Origin: Burkholderiales bacterium 67-32 | Lineage (GTDB): Bacteria; Pseudomonadota; Gammaproteobacteria; Burkholderiales; Burkholderiaceae_B | Length of the DNA stretch: 64,000 nt | NCBI GenBank assembly: GCA_001898625.1 | Contig: MKUP01000006.1 | Location: 62,001-126,000, forward strand | Reading direction: 5' to 3' | The notes under the pieces: model-generated | Told to the model about the DNA's origin: nothing | Databases searched by the model: none | The model's input: only the letters and a program-made list of their open reading frames with translations | In this document: positions 51,511-61,996 of the stretch, piece by piece | Layout of the letters: each line of letters starts with the position of its first letter | How positions within the stretch are numbered: position 1 is the stretch's first letter | Made by a program: the position numbers and the translations under genes

Positions 51511-52360
51511 CCACGTCGCCCGCGGCAAGAAAGCTGCGGCGCGCGGCGCCCACGCCCGCGGGGGTGCCGGTCAGCACCACGTCGCCGGGCTCCAGCGTCA
51601 TGATGCGGGACAGCGTCGCCAGTTGTTCGCCGATGTCGAAGATCATGCCCGAGGTGCGGGCGTCCTGCCGGACGTCGCCATTGACGTCCAGGCGCATGGC
51701 CAGGTCATGCGGGTCGGGAACGAAGGCGGCCGGCACCAGCGGGCCGAGTGGGCAACTGGTGTCGTGCGCCTTGCCCGCGACCCAGTCGAATTTGTAGAAG
51801 GTCTCGGGTGCGCGGTTCAGGTCGCGGGCGGAAAAATCGATCGCCACGCAATAGGCCGCGACGTGCTCGCGCCAGTCTTCGGGCGCGATCGCGCGGGCCT
51901 CGCGGCCGATCACCAGCGCCAGTTCGATCTCCCAATCGAAGGACTGGCAGCCACGCGGAATGCCCACGGTCGCGCCAGGACCCACCACCGCCTGCCGCGC
52001 GGGCTTGAAGAAGAAGAACAACCGCTGCGCGGACTTGTCGTGCGCGTCGGGTACCTTCATCTCGGCCAGATGATCGTAGTAGTTGGCGCCGGCGCACAAG
52101 ACCTTGCCGGGATATTGCAACGGCGCCAGCTCAGGGGCGTCGGCCGGCACGGCCAGCGCGCGCAGCTCGCTTTCGGCGGCGGCGATACGCGCCAGCCTCG
52201 GCTGGTGGGCGTCCCAGTCGCGGAACAGGTCGACCAGGGCATCCGGCATCGTGTCCAGCCCAAGCGCCCGGGCCGATGCCGCGATCGGATAGCAGCCCTG
52301 GGCGGTCTGCAAACAGCCGGTCGGTGTGCCCTGCACCGAGCGGGTGGTCAAAGAGAACAT
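51449..52360 (-). CDS. Fumarylacetoacetate hydrolase family protein
   Basis: A 303-residue FAH-fold enzyme. It has VLCAGANYYDHLAEM (about residues 95-109), the metal-binding DWEIELALVIGR with Asp/Glu ligands, and the C-terminal TLEPGDVVLTGTPAGVG. Members are 2-keto-pentenoate hydratases, oxaloacetate decarboxylases or acylpyruvases; the specific reaction is unknown. ATG 52360. It is 28 bases downstream of a Bug receptor gene on the same strand and part of a catabolic region with RraA and RidA family genes. Confidence 0.86.
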   Translation of the reverse strand: MFSLTTRSVQGTPTGCLQTAQGCYPIAASARALGLDTMPDALVDLFRDWDAHQPRLARIAAAESELRALAVPADAPELAPLQYPGKVLCAGANYYDHLAEMKVPDAHDKSAQRLFFFFKPARQAVVGPGATVGIPRGCQSFDWEIELALVIGREARAIAPEDWREHVAAYCVAIDFSARDLNRAPETFYKFDWVAGKAHDTSCPLGPLVPAAFVPDPHDLAMRLDVNGDVRQDARTSGMIFDIGEQLATLSRIMTLEPGDVVLTGTPAGVGAARRSFLAAGDVVSARIESLGALRVEIQPPLA

Positions 52361-52388
52361 CGTTGCTTCCTTATATCTTGGTAGGCCA

Positions 52389-53351
52389 CTAATCAGCACT
52401 GAAGCCGGAGGCCTGCACCGCCTGGCGCCATTGTTCGAGTTCGCGGCGGCCTTGCTCGTCCAGTTGCCGGGGCGTGCTGTCGACCGGGGTCATGCCCATC
52501 TGGGCCAGCTTCGCGCGCACGTCGGGTTCCTTCAAGGCGCGGACGATGGCCGCGTTGAGCTGGGCGATGCGGGCATCCGGCGTGCGCGCCGGCGCGTAGA
52601 TGCCGCCCCAGCCCTGGGCCGGACCCATGCGCAGGCCCAGTTCCGCCGCCGTCGGCACGTCCGGCAGTTCCGCCGCCCGCTGCGAGCCGAAGGTGGCCAG
52701 GATGCGGACCTTGCCGGCCTGCTGCAGGTTCAGCATCTCGCCTATGTTCAGGATCGCGGCCGGGATCTGCGCGCCGACCAGCGCGGTGATGACTTCGGCG
52801 GCGCCCTTGTAGCCGATGTGTTCCATTCGCACGCCGGTGGTCTGCGACAGCGAGACGCCCAGGAAATGCTGGATGCTGCCGGCTGATGGCGTGCCGTAGA
52901 AGGCCGCCGCGGGATGGGCCTTGGCCCAGGCCAGGAAATCCTGCAGACTGCGCGCCGGGGACGAGGCCGGCACGGCCAGCCCCAGTTCCCAGGTCGGCAG
53001 CTTGGCCACCGGCGCGAGATCGGTGAACGGGTCGTAGCCCAGCTGCTTGAACACGTGCGGATACAGATAGATGGTCGCGCCCGGCGCCACCACCAGCGTG
53101 TTGCCGTCGGGCGCGGCCGCCTTGACGTGCTGGATGGCCAGCCGCGCCTGCGCGCCCGGCCGGTTCTCGACGATGGCCGGCTGGTTGAGCGAGACGCGCA
53201 GCTTGTCCGCCAGCAGGCGCGCGATGATGTCGAAGTTGCCGCCGGCGGGCAGGCCCACCACCAGCTTCAGGGGCTCCTGGGCCTGGGCCGCCGGAGCGGC
53301 CACCGCGAACAGCAGGGCGAGCGACGCTCGCCGGATAAGGGTCGGGATCAT
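52389..53351 (-). CDS. Bug/TctC periplasmic solute receptor (FAH locus)
   Basis: A 320-residue receptor. Signal peptide 1-24 (LLFAVAAPAAQAQ), then EPLKLVVGLPAGGNFDIIARLL, ENRPGAQARLAIQHVKAAAPDGNTLV and FYGTPSAGSIQHFLGVSL. ATG 53351. It lies between the RidA gene (32 bases upstream) and the FAH-family gene (28 bases downstream), all on the minus strand, so a three-gene operon is likely. Confidence 0.87.
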   Translation of the reverse strand: MIPTLIRRASLALLFAVAAPAAQAQEPLKLVVGLPAGGNFDIIARLLADKLRVSLNQPAIVENRPGAQARLAIQHVKAAAPDGNTLVVAPGATIYLYPHVFKQLGYDPFTDLAPVAKLPTWELGLAVPASSPARSLQDFLAWAKAHPAAAFYGTPSAGSIQHFLGVSLSQTTGVRMEHIGYKGAAEVITALVGAQIPAAILNIGEMLNLQQAGKVRILATFGSQRAAELPDVPTAAELGLRMGPAQGWGGIYAPARTPDARIAQLNAAIVRALKEPDVRAKLAQMGMTPVDSTPRQLDEQGRRELEQWRQAVQASGFSAD

Positions 53352-53383
53352 GATGCGCCTCGTGTGCCCGGAGGGGCGTTGGC

Positions 53384-53737
53384 CTACAGCTTGCGCGCCG
53401 CGGTCACGGCGATCTCGACCTCGTACTCGGGAAAGGCCAGCTTGGCCTCCACGCAGGAGCGTACCGGCTTGTGGCCGGCGATCACCCATTGGTCCCAGAT
53501 CTCGTTCAGTTTCGGCCACTTCTTGTAGTCGTCGATCCAGACCATGGCGCTCAGGATGTGCTTGCGGTCCAGGCCTATGCCCTCGAGCTGGGCGTCGAGC
53601 TTGGCCAGGATCTGGCGCAACTGGCCGTCGAAGTCCTGCGTCGGATCGTCCGCGACCTGCCCCGACATGTAGACGAGGTTGTCGTGGATCACGATCTTGC
53701 TCATGTGGGCGTTTTCGTTCAGGCGTTCGATGGTCAT
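53384..53737 (-). CDS. RidA family protein
   Basis: A 117-residue member of the RidA/YjgF family. VYMSGQVADDP (about residues 22-32), ILSAMVWIDDYKKW and RSCVEAKLAFPEYEVEIAV with the conserved Arg (about residue 92). RidA hydrolyses reactive enamine/imine intermediates; several subfamily members act in catabolic ring or amino-ketone pathways. ATG 53737 is preferred; 48 open codons upstream lack conservation. Probably cotranscribed with the Bug receptor and FAH gene. Confidence 0.86.
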   Translation of the reverse strand: MTIERLNENAHMSKIVIHDNLVYMSGQVADDPTQDFDGQLRQILAKLDAQLEGIGLDRKHILSAMVWIDDYKKWPKLNEIWDQWVIAGHKPVRSCVEAKLAFPEYEVEIAVTAARKL

Positions 53738-53841
53738 GCGCGGCTCCTTGTTGTGTGCCGGCACATTGTGGGCGCGATGCGCGCCGCCGCCATAATGAAA
53801 GAAACTTATCTCCCGAGAACCGGGAAGAATCGCCCGTATGT

Positions 53842-54750
53842 TCAGGCGCCCAGGTGCGGCCGCATCAGTGCCTCGAACCATTCCACGAACACGCCCAGCC
53901 GGCGCGAGCGCTGCCGGCGATGAGGATAGAGCAGGGAGACGGGCATGGGCGCGGGGCGCAAGCCGGGCATGACTTCGACCAGTTCGCCGGCATCGAGCAG
54001 ATGCCGTACGTCGAAGCGCGGGATCTGGATCAGCCCCAGGCCCATCCGGCAGCAGGCGATGTAGTTCTCGGCATTGTTCACCACCACCTGGCTGGGCACG
54101 TTCCGGGTGCGCGGTTCACCGTCGGTGTCCAGGTATTCCCACGCCGTTTCGCGTCCCGTACTGGCCGATGCGTAGCCCACGGCCCAGTGGCCGCCGGCCA
54201 GTTCGTCGGGGTGCCGGGGCTCGCCGCGCTGGTGCAGGTAGGCGGGACTGGCGCAATTGATCAGCGCGATGTCGCCGAGCGGACGCACGACCAGGCTGCT
54301 GTCGTGCAGGACGCCGATGCGCACCGCGCAGTCCACGCCTTCGCGCACGAGGTCGATGGCGCGGTCGCCCGAACGCAGCAGCAGTTGCAGGCGGGGATGG
54401 CGCTGCAGCAGGCCGGGCAGCGCGGGCACGACCAGGCGCCGCGCGATGCGGCTGGGAACGTCCACCGTCAGCCGTCCGGCCGCCTGTTTCCCGCGCGCGT
54501 GGAACAACTGGTCGATGTCCTCGACCTCGGCCAGCAGCGGCCGTATCCGTTCGATCAACTGCTGGCCGTCGGCGGTCAGGGCGACGCGCCGTGTCGTGCG
54601 GTGAAGGAGGCGGGCGCCGACCTGTTCCTCCAACTGCTGGACGGCCGCCGACACCGAGGCGCGCGGCAGCTCCAGCGCGTGAGCCGCCTTGATGAAACTG
54701 CCCATCTCCGCCACCTGGACGAAGACGCGATACTGGTCGACGCGATCCAT
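53842..54750 (-). CDS. LysR-type regulator
   Basis: A 302-residue LysR. HTH in residues about 4-60 (VFVQVAEMGSFIKAAHALELPRASVS region), effector domain GRLTVDVPSRIARRLVVPAL. Start ATG 54750. It is 25 bases downstream of an SDR gene on the same strand rather than divergent from it, so the two may form one transcript, or it may serve the RidA operon. Ligand unknown. Confidence 0.87.
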   Translation of the reverse strand: MDRVDQYRVFVQVAEMGSFIKAAHALELPRASVSAAVQQLEEQVGARLLHRTTRRVALTADGQQLIERIRPLLAEVEDIDQLFHARGKQAAGRLTVDVPSRIARRLVVPALPGLLQRHPRLQLLLRSGDRAIDLVREGVDCAVRIGVLHDSSLVVRPLGDIALINCASPAYLHQRGEPRHPDELAGGHWAVGYASASTGRETAWEYLDTDGEPRTRNVPSQVVVNNAENYIACCRMGLGLIQIPRFDVRHLLDAGELVEVMPGLRPAPMPVSLLYPHRRQRSRRLGVFVEWFEALMRPHLGA

Positions 54751-54775
54751 GTCCCAAGCATAGAGCAGGATGGCG

Positions 54776-55549
54776 CTACTTGGTGGTGTAGCCGCCGTTG
54801 ATGAGAATGGTCTGGCCCGTGATCCACCAGCCGTCGCTGACCAGATGCCGGATGAACGGGACGACGTCCTGGATGTCGGTCAGCCCGGTCTTCGAGAACG
54901 GCGACAGGGCCGCCGCGGTCTTGTGATAGGCCACCGCCTCGGCCTGCTCGGCGGGATAGAAGAAGGGCGTGTCCATCGGACCCGGGCCGACCGCGGTTAC
55001 CGAGATGCCGCGCTGGCCGAACTCCTTGGCCGCCGCGCGGGTGAAGTGCTCCACCGGCGCCTTGGTGCCCTCGTAGGCGGCGTAGAACGGCGTGAACGCG
55101 CCAAGCAGCGAGGTCACCAGCGTCACGACCTTGCCGTTGTCGTTCACGTGGCGGCCGGCTTCCTTCAGGAAGAAGAACGCCGACTTGGCGTTGACCGCCG
55201 ACATCTCGTCGTACTCGGCTTCGCTGATGTCGACGATGGGTTTCTTGAGCACCTTGCCCACGGTGTTGATCGCGATGTCGGGTCGTCCGGCCACGGCGAC
55301 GGCGTCGGTGAACAGCTTCGCCACCGCGCCGGCAGTCGTCAGGTCCGCCTGCAGCGCGGCCGACTCGGCGCCCGCCGCGCGGACCGCGGCCACGGTGGCG
55401 TCCGCGTCCGCCTTGGACGCCGGGCTGTTGTAGTGGACGATGACGGCCTTGGCGCCCTGGGCGGCCAGGTCGCGTGCGATCAGTCCGCCAAGATTCTTCG
55501 CGCCGCCGGCGATCAGTGCGACCTTGCCGCGTATCGAATGGTCTGCCAT
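54776..55549 (-). CDS. SDR family oxidoreductase
   Basis: A 257-residue classical SDR. Cofactor motif GGAKNLGG (residues 15-22), an N-T-V-G variant in place of NNAG (about residues 94-97), catalytic Ser in VTSLLG and active-site YEGTK (about residues 158-162); C-terminal GQTILINGGYTTK. HYN after the second strand suggests NADP(H) preference. Substrate unknown. ATG 55549 behind GGAGTTTCCC. Upstream lies a 119-base gap with no clear signal. Confidence 0.87.
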   Translation of the reverse strand: MADHSIRGKVALIAGGAKNLGGLIARDLAAQGAKAVIVHYNSPASKADADATVAAVRAAGAESAALQADLTTAGAVAKLFTDAVAVAGRPDIAINTVGKVLKKPIVDISEAEYDEMSAVNAKSAFFFLKEAGRHVNDNGKVVTLVTSLLGAFTPFYAAYEGTKAPVEHFTRAAAKEFGQRGISVTAVGPGPMDTPFFYPAEQAEAVAYHKTAAALSPFSKTGLTDIQDVVPFIRHLVSDGWWITGQTILINGGYTTK

Positions 55550-55668
55550 GGGAAACTCCTGTGCGATGGAAACGAGGGTTCCAGCTTAGGAGCGTGGGCC
55601 GATCCGATCAGCCCCCGGGGGCTGGATGGACTATCCAGGAAATCCGGCCAATCGCCGGAGGCGCTGCA

Positions 55669-56271
55669 TCAACGAAGGGCGCGCGCCGTGGGATCCACCC
55701 GCACGACCTGCCCATTCTCGATGGGCGAGGCCAGGTCGGTTTCGCGGAAGCGCCGCATCCACGGCGACGTGGTTTCCAGCCCCAGCGCGAGCGCGAGCTG
55801 GTAGGCGTGGAAGAACTGGCCGTGGCCGACCGCGACGACGAAGCCGGGCAGCGTGCGCACGCGTTCGTCGAAGGCGCGCAGCCGGTCCGCGAACTCGGAG
55901 AACGATTCGGCGTCGTCGCCGTCGCGGTAGTCGGGGTCGGCGCGCCGCCAATAGGCATCGGCCAGCGGCCGGCGCTCGTGCACGTTCAGGCCCGCGCACT
56001 TGATGGCCGACAGGTAGGTGAATTCCTGGATGGGCCAGACCTGCATCGGGACGCCGGGCCACCGCTCGAGGATGGGGGCGGCGGTTTCCTGCGCGCGCAG
56101 GAAGGGCGAGACGATCAACTGGTCGGGGCGACGGTCGACCTGGCCGGCCGCGAGGAGCGCCTGTTCGCGCCCCAGCGCCGTCAGCGGGCTGGCGCCCACC
56201 TCGGAGGTGGCCGCCCCGGCATTGGCCGTGCTTTGTCCGTGGCGGATCAGCCAGAGTTCGCCCTGTGCCAT
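55669..56271 (-). CDS. Histidine phosphatase family protein
   Basis: A 200-residue phosphoglycerate-mutase-like phosphatase. The catalytic RHGQS (residues 9-13), a conserved Arg in SPFLRAQET (about 55-63), a Glu and the second catalytic His in VAVGHGQF (about 147-154) are all present. A broad class acting on small phosphorylated metabolites; the target is not readable. It ends 119 bases after the SDR start and begins 6 bases downstream of gatB, so it may be in the gat transcript. Confidence 0.86.
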   Translation of the reverse strand: MAQGELWLIRHGQSTANAGAATSEVGASPLTALGREQALLAAGQVDRRPDQLIVSPFLRAQETAAPILERWPGVPMQVWPIQEFTYLSAIKCAGLNVHERRPLADAYWRRADPDYRDGDDAESFSEFADRLRAFDERVRTLPGFVVAVGHGQFFHAYQLALALGLETTSPWMRRFRETDLASPIENGQVVRVDPTARALR

Positions 56272-56277
56272 GAGGCC

Positions 56278-57732
56278 CTAGGCCAGCTTCTGCTTGAGCA
56301 GTTCGTTGACCTGCTGCGGGTTGGCCTTGCCCTTGGCGGCCTTCATCACCTGGCCGACCAGCGAGTTGAAGGCTTTTTCCTTGCCGGCCCGGTACTCGGC
56401 CACGATGGCGGGGTTGGCGGCCAGCACGTCGTCGATCATCTGGCCGATGGCGCCGGTGTCGCTGATCTGCTTGAGCCCGCGGGCCTCGATGATGGCATCG
56501 GCGTCGCCGCCGTTCTCGCCCTGCCAGATGGCGGCGAAGACGTCGCGGGCGATCTTGTTCGAGATCGTGCCGTCGGCGATGCGTGCCAGCAGTTTGCTCA
56601 GTTGGGCGCTGGCGACGGGGCTTTGGGCGATGTCCTTTTCCTCGCGGTTCAGCGCGGCGGCCAGCTCGCCCATGACCCAGTTGGCGGCCAGCTTGGCCTG
56701 GCCGGCGGGCAGGGCCTTGGCGGTGGCCTCGAAGAAGTCGGCGGTGTCGCGGCTGCCGGTGAGTTGGGCGGCGTCGTAGGCGGGCAGGCCGTAGTCGGCC
56801 TCGAAGCGCGCGCGCTTGGCGCCGGGCAGCTCGGGCATGTCGGCGCGCACGCGCTCGATCCAGTCCGGAGCGATGACCAGCGGCGGCAGGTCGGGATCCG
56901 GGAAGTAGCGGTAGTCGTGCGCGTCTTCCTTGGATCGCATGCTGCGGGTCTCGTCGCGGTCGGGATCGTACAGGCGGGTTTCCTGTACGACCTTGCCGCC
57001 GTCCTCGATCAGTTCGATCTGGCGCCGGATCTCGTACTGGATGGCGCGTTCGAGAAAGCGGAACGAGTTGACGTTCTTGGTCTCGGTGCGGGTGCCGAAT
57101 TCCTTCTGGCCGACCGGGCGCACGGATACGTTGGCGTCGATGCGGAACGAGCCTTCCTGCATGTTGCCGTCGCAGATGCCCAGCCAGACCACCAGCGCGT
57201 GCAGCGCCTTGGCGTAGGCCACGGCTTCCTCGGCCGAACGCATCTCGGGCTCGGACACGACTTCCAGCAGCGGGGTGCCGGCGCGGTTCAGGTCGATGCC
57301 GGTGGACTTTTCACCGTGGGGGCCGGCGAAGTCGTCGTGCAGCGACTTGCCCGCGTCCTCTTCCAGGTGGGCCCGGGTCAGGTTGATGGTCATTTCCCGT
57401 TCGCCCACGAAGAAGGTGAGCGAGCCGCCCTGCACCACCGGGATCTCGTACTGGCTGATCTGGTAGTTCTTGGGCAGGTCGGGATAGAAGTAGTTCTTGC
57501 GGGCGAAGATGGAGCGCGGGGCGACGTGCGAGCCCAGCGCCAGGCCCAGCTTGATGGCGCGTTCGACCGCGCCCCGGTTCATGACCGGCAGCGTGCCCGG
57601 CAGCGCGAGGTCGACGGCGTTGGCCTGCATGTTGGCCGGGGCCCCGAAGCGGGTGCTGCTGCCCGAGAAGATCTTGGACGCCGTGGACAGTTGCACGTGC
57701 GTTTCCAGACCGATGACGACTTCCCAGTTCAT
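56278..57732 (-). CDS. gatB: Aspartyl/glutamyl-tRNA amidotransferase subunit B
   Basis: A 484-residue subunit that activates and transamidates misacylated Glu-tRNA-Gln or Asp-tRNA-Asn. It starts [15 protein letters not shown] with the expected GSSTRFG and the metal site region, and ends in the YqeY-like tail domain ([18 protein letters not shown]). Complete. It follows gatA by 21 bases on the minus strand. Confidence 0.95.
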   Translation of the reverse strand: MNWEVVIGLETHVQLSTASKIFSGSSTRFGAPANMQANAVDLALPGTLPVMNRGAVERAIKLGLALGSHVAPRSIFARKNYFYPDLPKNYQISQYEIPVVQGGSLTFFVGEREMTINLTRAHLEEDAGKSLHDDFAGPHGEKSTGIDLNRAGTPLLEVVSEPEMRSAEEAVAYAKALHALVVWLGICDGNMQEGSFRIDANVSVRPVGQKEFGTRTETKNVNSFRFLERAIQYEIRRQIELIEDGGKVVQETRLYDPDRDETRSMRSKEDAHDYRYFPDPDLPPLVIAPDWIERVRADMPELPGAKRARFEADYGLPAYDAAQLTGSRDTADFFEATAKALPAGQAKLAANWVMGELAAALNREEKDIAQSPVASAQLSKLLARIADGTISNKIARDVFAAIWQGENGGDADAIIEARGLKQISDTGAIGQMIDDVLAANPAIVAEYRAGKEKAFNSLVGQVMKAAKGKANPQQVNELLKQKLA

Positions 57733-57753
57733 ACGTTCATTCCGCTGCGGAGG

Positions 57754-59283
57754 TCACAGGCTGCCGGGGCGGCGAGTGTGCCAATCCGTGGTTCGTTGGA
57801 AAACATCGGCGATGGCCAGCAACCGGCCTTCGTCGAAATAATTGCCGATGATCTGCAGGCCGACGGGGCGCTGGCCGTGCACCGGACCCAGGCCGAAGCC
57901 GCAGGGGATGGACACCCCGGGCAGGCCCGCCAGGTTCAGGCTGAGCGTGTAGATGTCGGCCAGGTACATGGCCACCGGGTCGTCCGTCTTCTCGCCCAGG
58001 TTCCAGGCCACGGTGGGGGACACGGGGCCGACGATCACGTCGCACTGGTCCCGCAGCGCCTTCTGGAAATCGTCCGCCACCAGCCGGCGCACCTTCTGCG
58101 CCTGCAGGTAGTAGGCGTCGTAGTAGCCGTGCGATAGCACGTAGGCGCCGGTCAGGATGCGGCGCTGCACTTCCAGGCCGAAGCCTTCGGCGCGCGAGCG
58201 GCTGGTCATGTCGGCCAGGTCGCGGTACTCGTCCGCGCGGTGGCCGTAGCGCACGCCGTCGTAGCGCGACAGGTTGCTCGAGGCCTCGGCGGGGGCGATG
58301 ACGTAGTAGGCCGGGATGGACAGTTCCGTGCGTGGCAGGGAGATGTCGACCCGCTGGGCGCCCAGCGCCTCGAACTGCTGCAGCGCGGTCTCGATGGCCA
58401 TGCGTACGTCGTCGGCCAGGCCGGCGCCGAAAAATTCGCGCGGGATGCCGATGCGCAGGCCGGCCAGCGGCTGGTCGCCCTGGGCCCGCGCCGCGAATGC
58501 GCCGAACGCCGCGCGCACGCGGCCGGGAGCGTTGGGCTCGGCGCCGCAGCGTTCCAGGCTGGTGGAATCGCGTTGGTCGAAGCCGGTGATGGGGTCCAGC
58601 AGTTCGAGCAGGTCGCGCGCGTGGCGGGCGATGGGGCCGCCCTGGTCCAGGCTGGAGCCGTAGGCGATCATGCCGTAGCGGGACACGGTGCCGTAGGTGG
58701 GCTTGATGCCGCTGACGCCGCACAGCGAGGCCGGCTGCCGGATCGAGCCGCCGGTGTCGGTGGCGGTGGCGCCCACGGCCAGGCCCGCGGCGACCGCGGC
58801 GGCGGAGCCGCCGGACGAGCCGCCGGGCACTGCCGCGGTGTCCCAGGGGTTGAGGACCGGGCCGTAGGCCGAGTTCTCGTTGGACGAGCCCATCGCGAAC
58901 TCGTCGCAGTTGAGTTTGCCCAGGGTGACCGCGCCCGCCGCGCCCAGCCGCTCGACCACGGTGGCGTCGAACGGGCTGACGTAGTTCTTCAGCATGGCGC
59001 TGGCCGCGGTGGTGCGCCAGCCGCGGGTGACGAAGACGTCCTTGTGGGCGATGGGGATGCCGGCCAGCGGGCCGGCCTGGCCGCCCGCCAGCGCGGTGTC
59101 GGCGGCGCGGGCCTGGGCCAGCGTCAGTTCGGGGTCCACGTGCAGGAAGGCGTTGAGCTCGTGGCGGGCGGCGATGGCGTCGAGCGCGCTCTGCGCCAGT
59201 TCGACGGCCGAGATCCGGCGTTCGTCCAGGGCCTTGCGCAGCTCGGCGATGCCGGCGAATTCGGTGTGCAGGGGTTGTGGCAT
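57754..59283 (-). CDS. gatA: Aspartyl/glutamyl-tRNA amidotransferase subunit A
   Basis: A 509-residue amidase-signature enzyme releasing ammonia from glutamine for tRNA amidation. The Ser-cisSer-Lys triad is present: Lys in IPIAHKDVF (about residue 79), Ser in the [14 protein letters not shown] loop (about 152-166) and Ser in [10 protein letters not shown] (about 172-181). Complete. It starts 4 bases after the gatC stop. Confidence 0.95.
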   Translation of the reverse strand: MPQPLHTEFAGIAELRKALDERRISAVELAQSALDAIAARHELNAFLHVDPELTLAQARAADTALAGGQAGPLAGIPIAHKDVFVTRGWRTTAASAMLKNYVSPFDATVVERLGAAGAVTLGKLNCDEFAMGSSNENSAYGPVLNPWDTAAVPGGSSGGSAAAVAAGLAVGATATDTGGSIRQPASLCGVSGIKPTYGTVSRYGMIAYGSSLDQGGPIARHARDLLELLDPITGFDQRDSTSLERCGAEPNAPGRVRAAFGAFAARAQGDQPLAGLRIGIPREFFGAGLADDVRMAIETALQQFEALGAQRVDISLPRTELSIPAYYVIAPAEASSNLSRYDGVRYGHRADEYRDLADMTSRSRAEGFGLEVQRRILTGAYVLSHGYYDAYYLQAQKVRRLVADDFQKALRDQCDVIVGPVSPTVAWNLGEKTDDPVAMYLADIYTLSLNLAGLPGVSIPCGFGLGPVHGQRPVGLQIIGNYFDEGRLLAIADVFQRTTDWHTRRPGSL

Positions 59284-59287
59284 GGGC

Positions 59288-59596
59288 TTACTCGATGACC
59301 TTGGGCACCAGGAACAGGCCGTCCTGGACGGCCGGGGCGTTGGCCAGCAGGGCGTCGCGCGATTCGGCGGTGGCCGGTTCGGTGGCGGCGTCCTCGCGCA
59401 GGCGCAGGACCACGTCCTCGATGGCCGAGATGGGGTGGGTGAGCGGTTCCACGCCCTGGGTGTCGACCGCCTGCAATTGCTCGATCAGGCCGAAGATGCC
59501 GTTCAGGTCCTTCAGGACGCGGGCCTGGGTGTCGCCCGCAAGTTCGAGACGGGCCAGCCGCGCGATGCGCGTGACGTCGGTTTCGGTAAGCGCCAT
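59288..59596 (-). CDS. gatC: Aspartyl/glutamyl-tRNA amidotransferase subunit C
   Basis: A 102-residue small subunit that stabilises GatA. Typical parts are [19 protein letters not shown] and the C-terminal [15 protein letters not shown]. First gene of gatCAB, divergent from mreB across 213 bases. Presence of gatCAB implies an indirect route to Gln-tRNA or Asn-tRNA. Confidence 0.94.
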   Translation of the reverse strand: MALTETDVTRIARLARLELAGDTQARVLKDLNGIFGLIEQLQAVDTQGVEPLTHPISAIEDVVLRLREDAATEPATAESRDALLANAPAVQDGLFLVPKVIE

Positions 59597-59734
59597 GGCA
59601 GTGTGATGGAAAGGCGGCGAAACGGCGTCGGACGGGGCTGGTGCGCGCTTCGGGGCCGGGTGGGTCGTAGCACTGCTTCGAAGACCGCAGAATCGAGAAT
59701 AATGCAGAACTTTGATGCAGTTTCAGGGTATTGA

Positions 59735-60853
<1,119 letters not shown>

Positions 60854-60877
60854 TCTTTCTCGTGGTTGCCATCGCGA

Positions 60878-60919
60878 CGGGGCGAAGCGGCTGACAAGCG
60901 GTTCGCCCCGGTCTTTTTT
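60878..60919 (+). terminator. Terminator/attenuator between mreB and mreC
   Basis: CGGGGCGAA (60878-60886) pairs with TTCGCCCCG (60902-60910), followed by GTCTTTTTT. A good Rho-independent terminator that would let only part of transcription reach mreC, giving an excess of MreB over MreCD. Confidence 0.75.
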
Positions 60920-60963
60920 CCTCGGGACCTGTCCCGGCATCGCCGGACGCTGGACCAACCTCC

Positions 60964-61896
60964 ATGCAATACAGTCCACCGTCGTTTTTCAAGCAGGGGC
61001 CGCCGGCCTTGGTCCGGCTGGCGTTCTTCGTTTTCCTGTCCCTGGTCATGCTGGTGGTCGACACTCGCATGCGGGCGCTCGACGCCTTGCGCGAAGCGGT
61101 CAGCGTGGTCCTGTACCCGTTCCAGCGCGTCATGCTGCTGCCCCGGGACGGCGTGCGCTACGTGGCCGATTTCTTCGAGGTCAACAGCAGCGTCCAGCAG
61201 GAAATCGAGCTGATGCGCCGCCAGCGCATCGAGATGGCCCAATCGACCGCCCAGGCCGCGCAACTGGCTTCCGAGAACGCCCAGTTGCGCCGGCTGCTGG
61301 GCGCCAGCGAACGCGTCCCGGCCCCCGCCGTCCTGGTGCAGGTGCTGTACGAGTCGCGCGACGCGTTCTCGCGCCGGCTCATCATCGACAAGGGCAGCCA
61401 CTACGGCATCATCGCCGGCATGCCGGTCATCGACGACGGCGGCGTGGTGGGGCAGGTGGTGCGCACTTCGCCCATGACCTCCGAGGTCGCACTGCTGACC
61501 GACCGCGTGCAGTCCATTCCCATCCAGGTGCTGCGCAACGGCTTGCGCGGCATCACGTCCGGCGGCGAGATCCCGGGCCGGCTGGGCTTGCGGTTCATGG
61601 CGTCCGACGCCGACATCCAGGTGGGCGACACCCTGGTCACCAGCGGCCTGGACGGCATCTATCCCGAGGGCCTGCCGGTGGCCACGGTCGAATCGGTCGA
61701 GCGCGACGCCAGTTCCGGCTTCGCCCGCATCCTGTGCAAGCCGGTGGCGGGCGTGGAGCGCTACCGGCATTTCCTGGTGCTGCAGACCATCAAGCCGGAA
61801 CTTGCCGGCGTGTCGGGAGACGAATCCTCCAAGAGCGAATCGTCCAAGCTGTCGCCCCAGTCATCCATAACGCCACGCGCTACTCCCAGCCGATGA
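60964..61896 (+). CDS. mreC: Rod shape-determining protein MreC
   Basis: A 310-residue bitopic protein. One membrane span (about residues 17-36, LAFFVFLSLVMLVV), a periplasmic coiled coil (about 65-110) and two beta domains including VIDDGGVVGQVV and GEIPGRLGLRFM. The C-terminal tail is Ser/Lys-rich. Links MreB to PBP2 and regulates its activity. Start ATG 60964 after the mreB terminator. A dispersed repeat follows 20 bases after its stop. Confidence 0.95.
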   Translation: MQYSPPSFFKQGPPALVRLAFFVFLSLVMLVVDTRMRALDALREAVSVVLYPFQRVMLLPRDGVRYVADFFEVNSSVQQEIELMRRQRIEMAQSTAQAAQLASENAQLRRLLGASERVPAPAVLVQVLYESRDAFSRRLIIDKGSHYGIIAGMPVIDDGGVVGQVVRTSPMTSEVALLTDRVQSIPIQVLRNGLRGITSGGEIPGRLGLRFMASDADIQVGDTLVTSGLDGIYPEGLPVATVESVERDASSGFARILCKPVAGVERYRHFLVLQTIKPELAGVSGDESSKSESSKLSPQSSITPRATPSR

Positions 61897-61916
61897 AAGC
61901 AGATCTCCTCATCCAG

Positions 61917-61990
61917 GGCACAGTGGATCCGGCTTTGCCGGTCCACCCGTGCCGCCCCCTGGGGGGCGCGCGTCAGCGCGTAGGGGGGGG
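61917..61990 (-). repeat. Structured GC-rich repeat, copy 5 (between mreC and mreD)
   Basis: Opposite polarity relative to the genes, unlike the other four: the G-run end (TAGGGGGGGG) lies just before mreD, 6 bases from its TTG start. Closing stem GGCAC/GTGCC, AAA loop, CGCG-type first hairpin. Confidence 0.85.
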
Positions 61991-61996
61991 CTTCCG

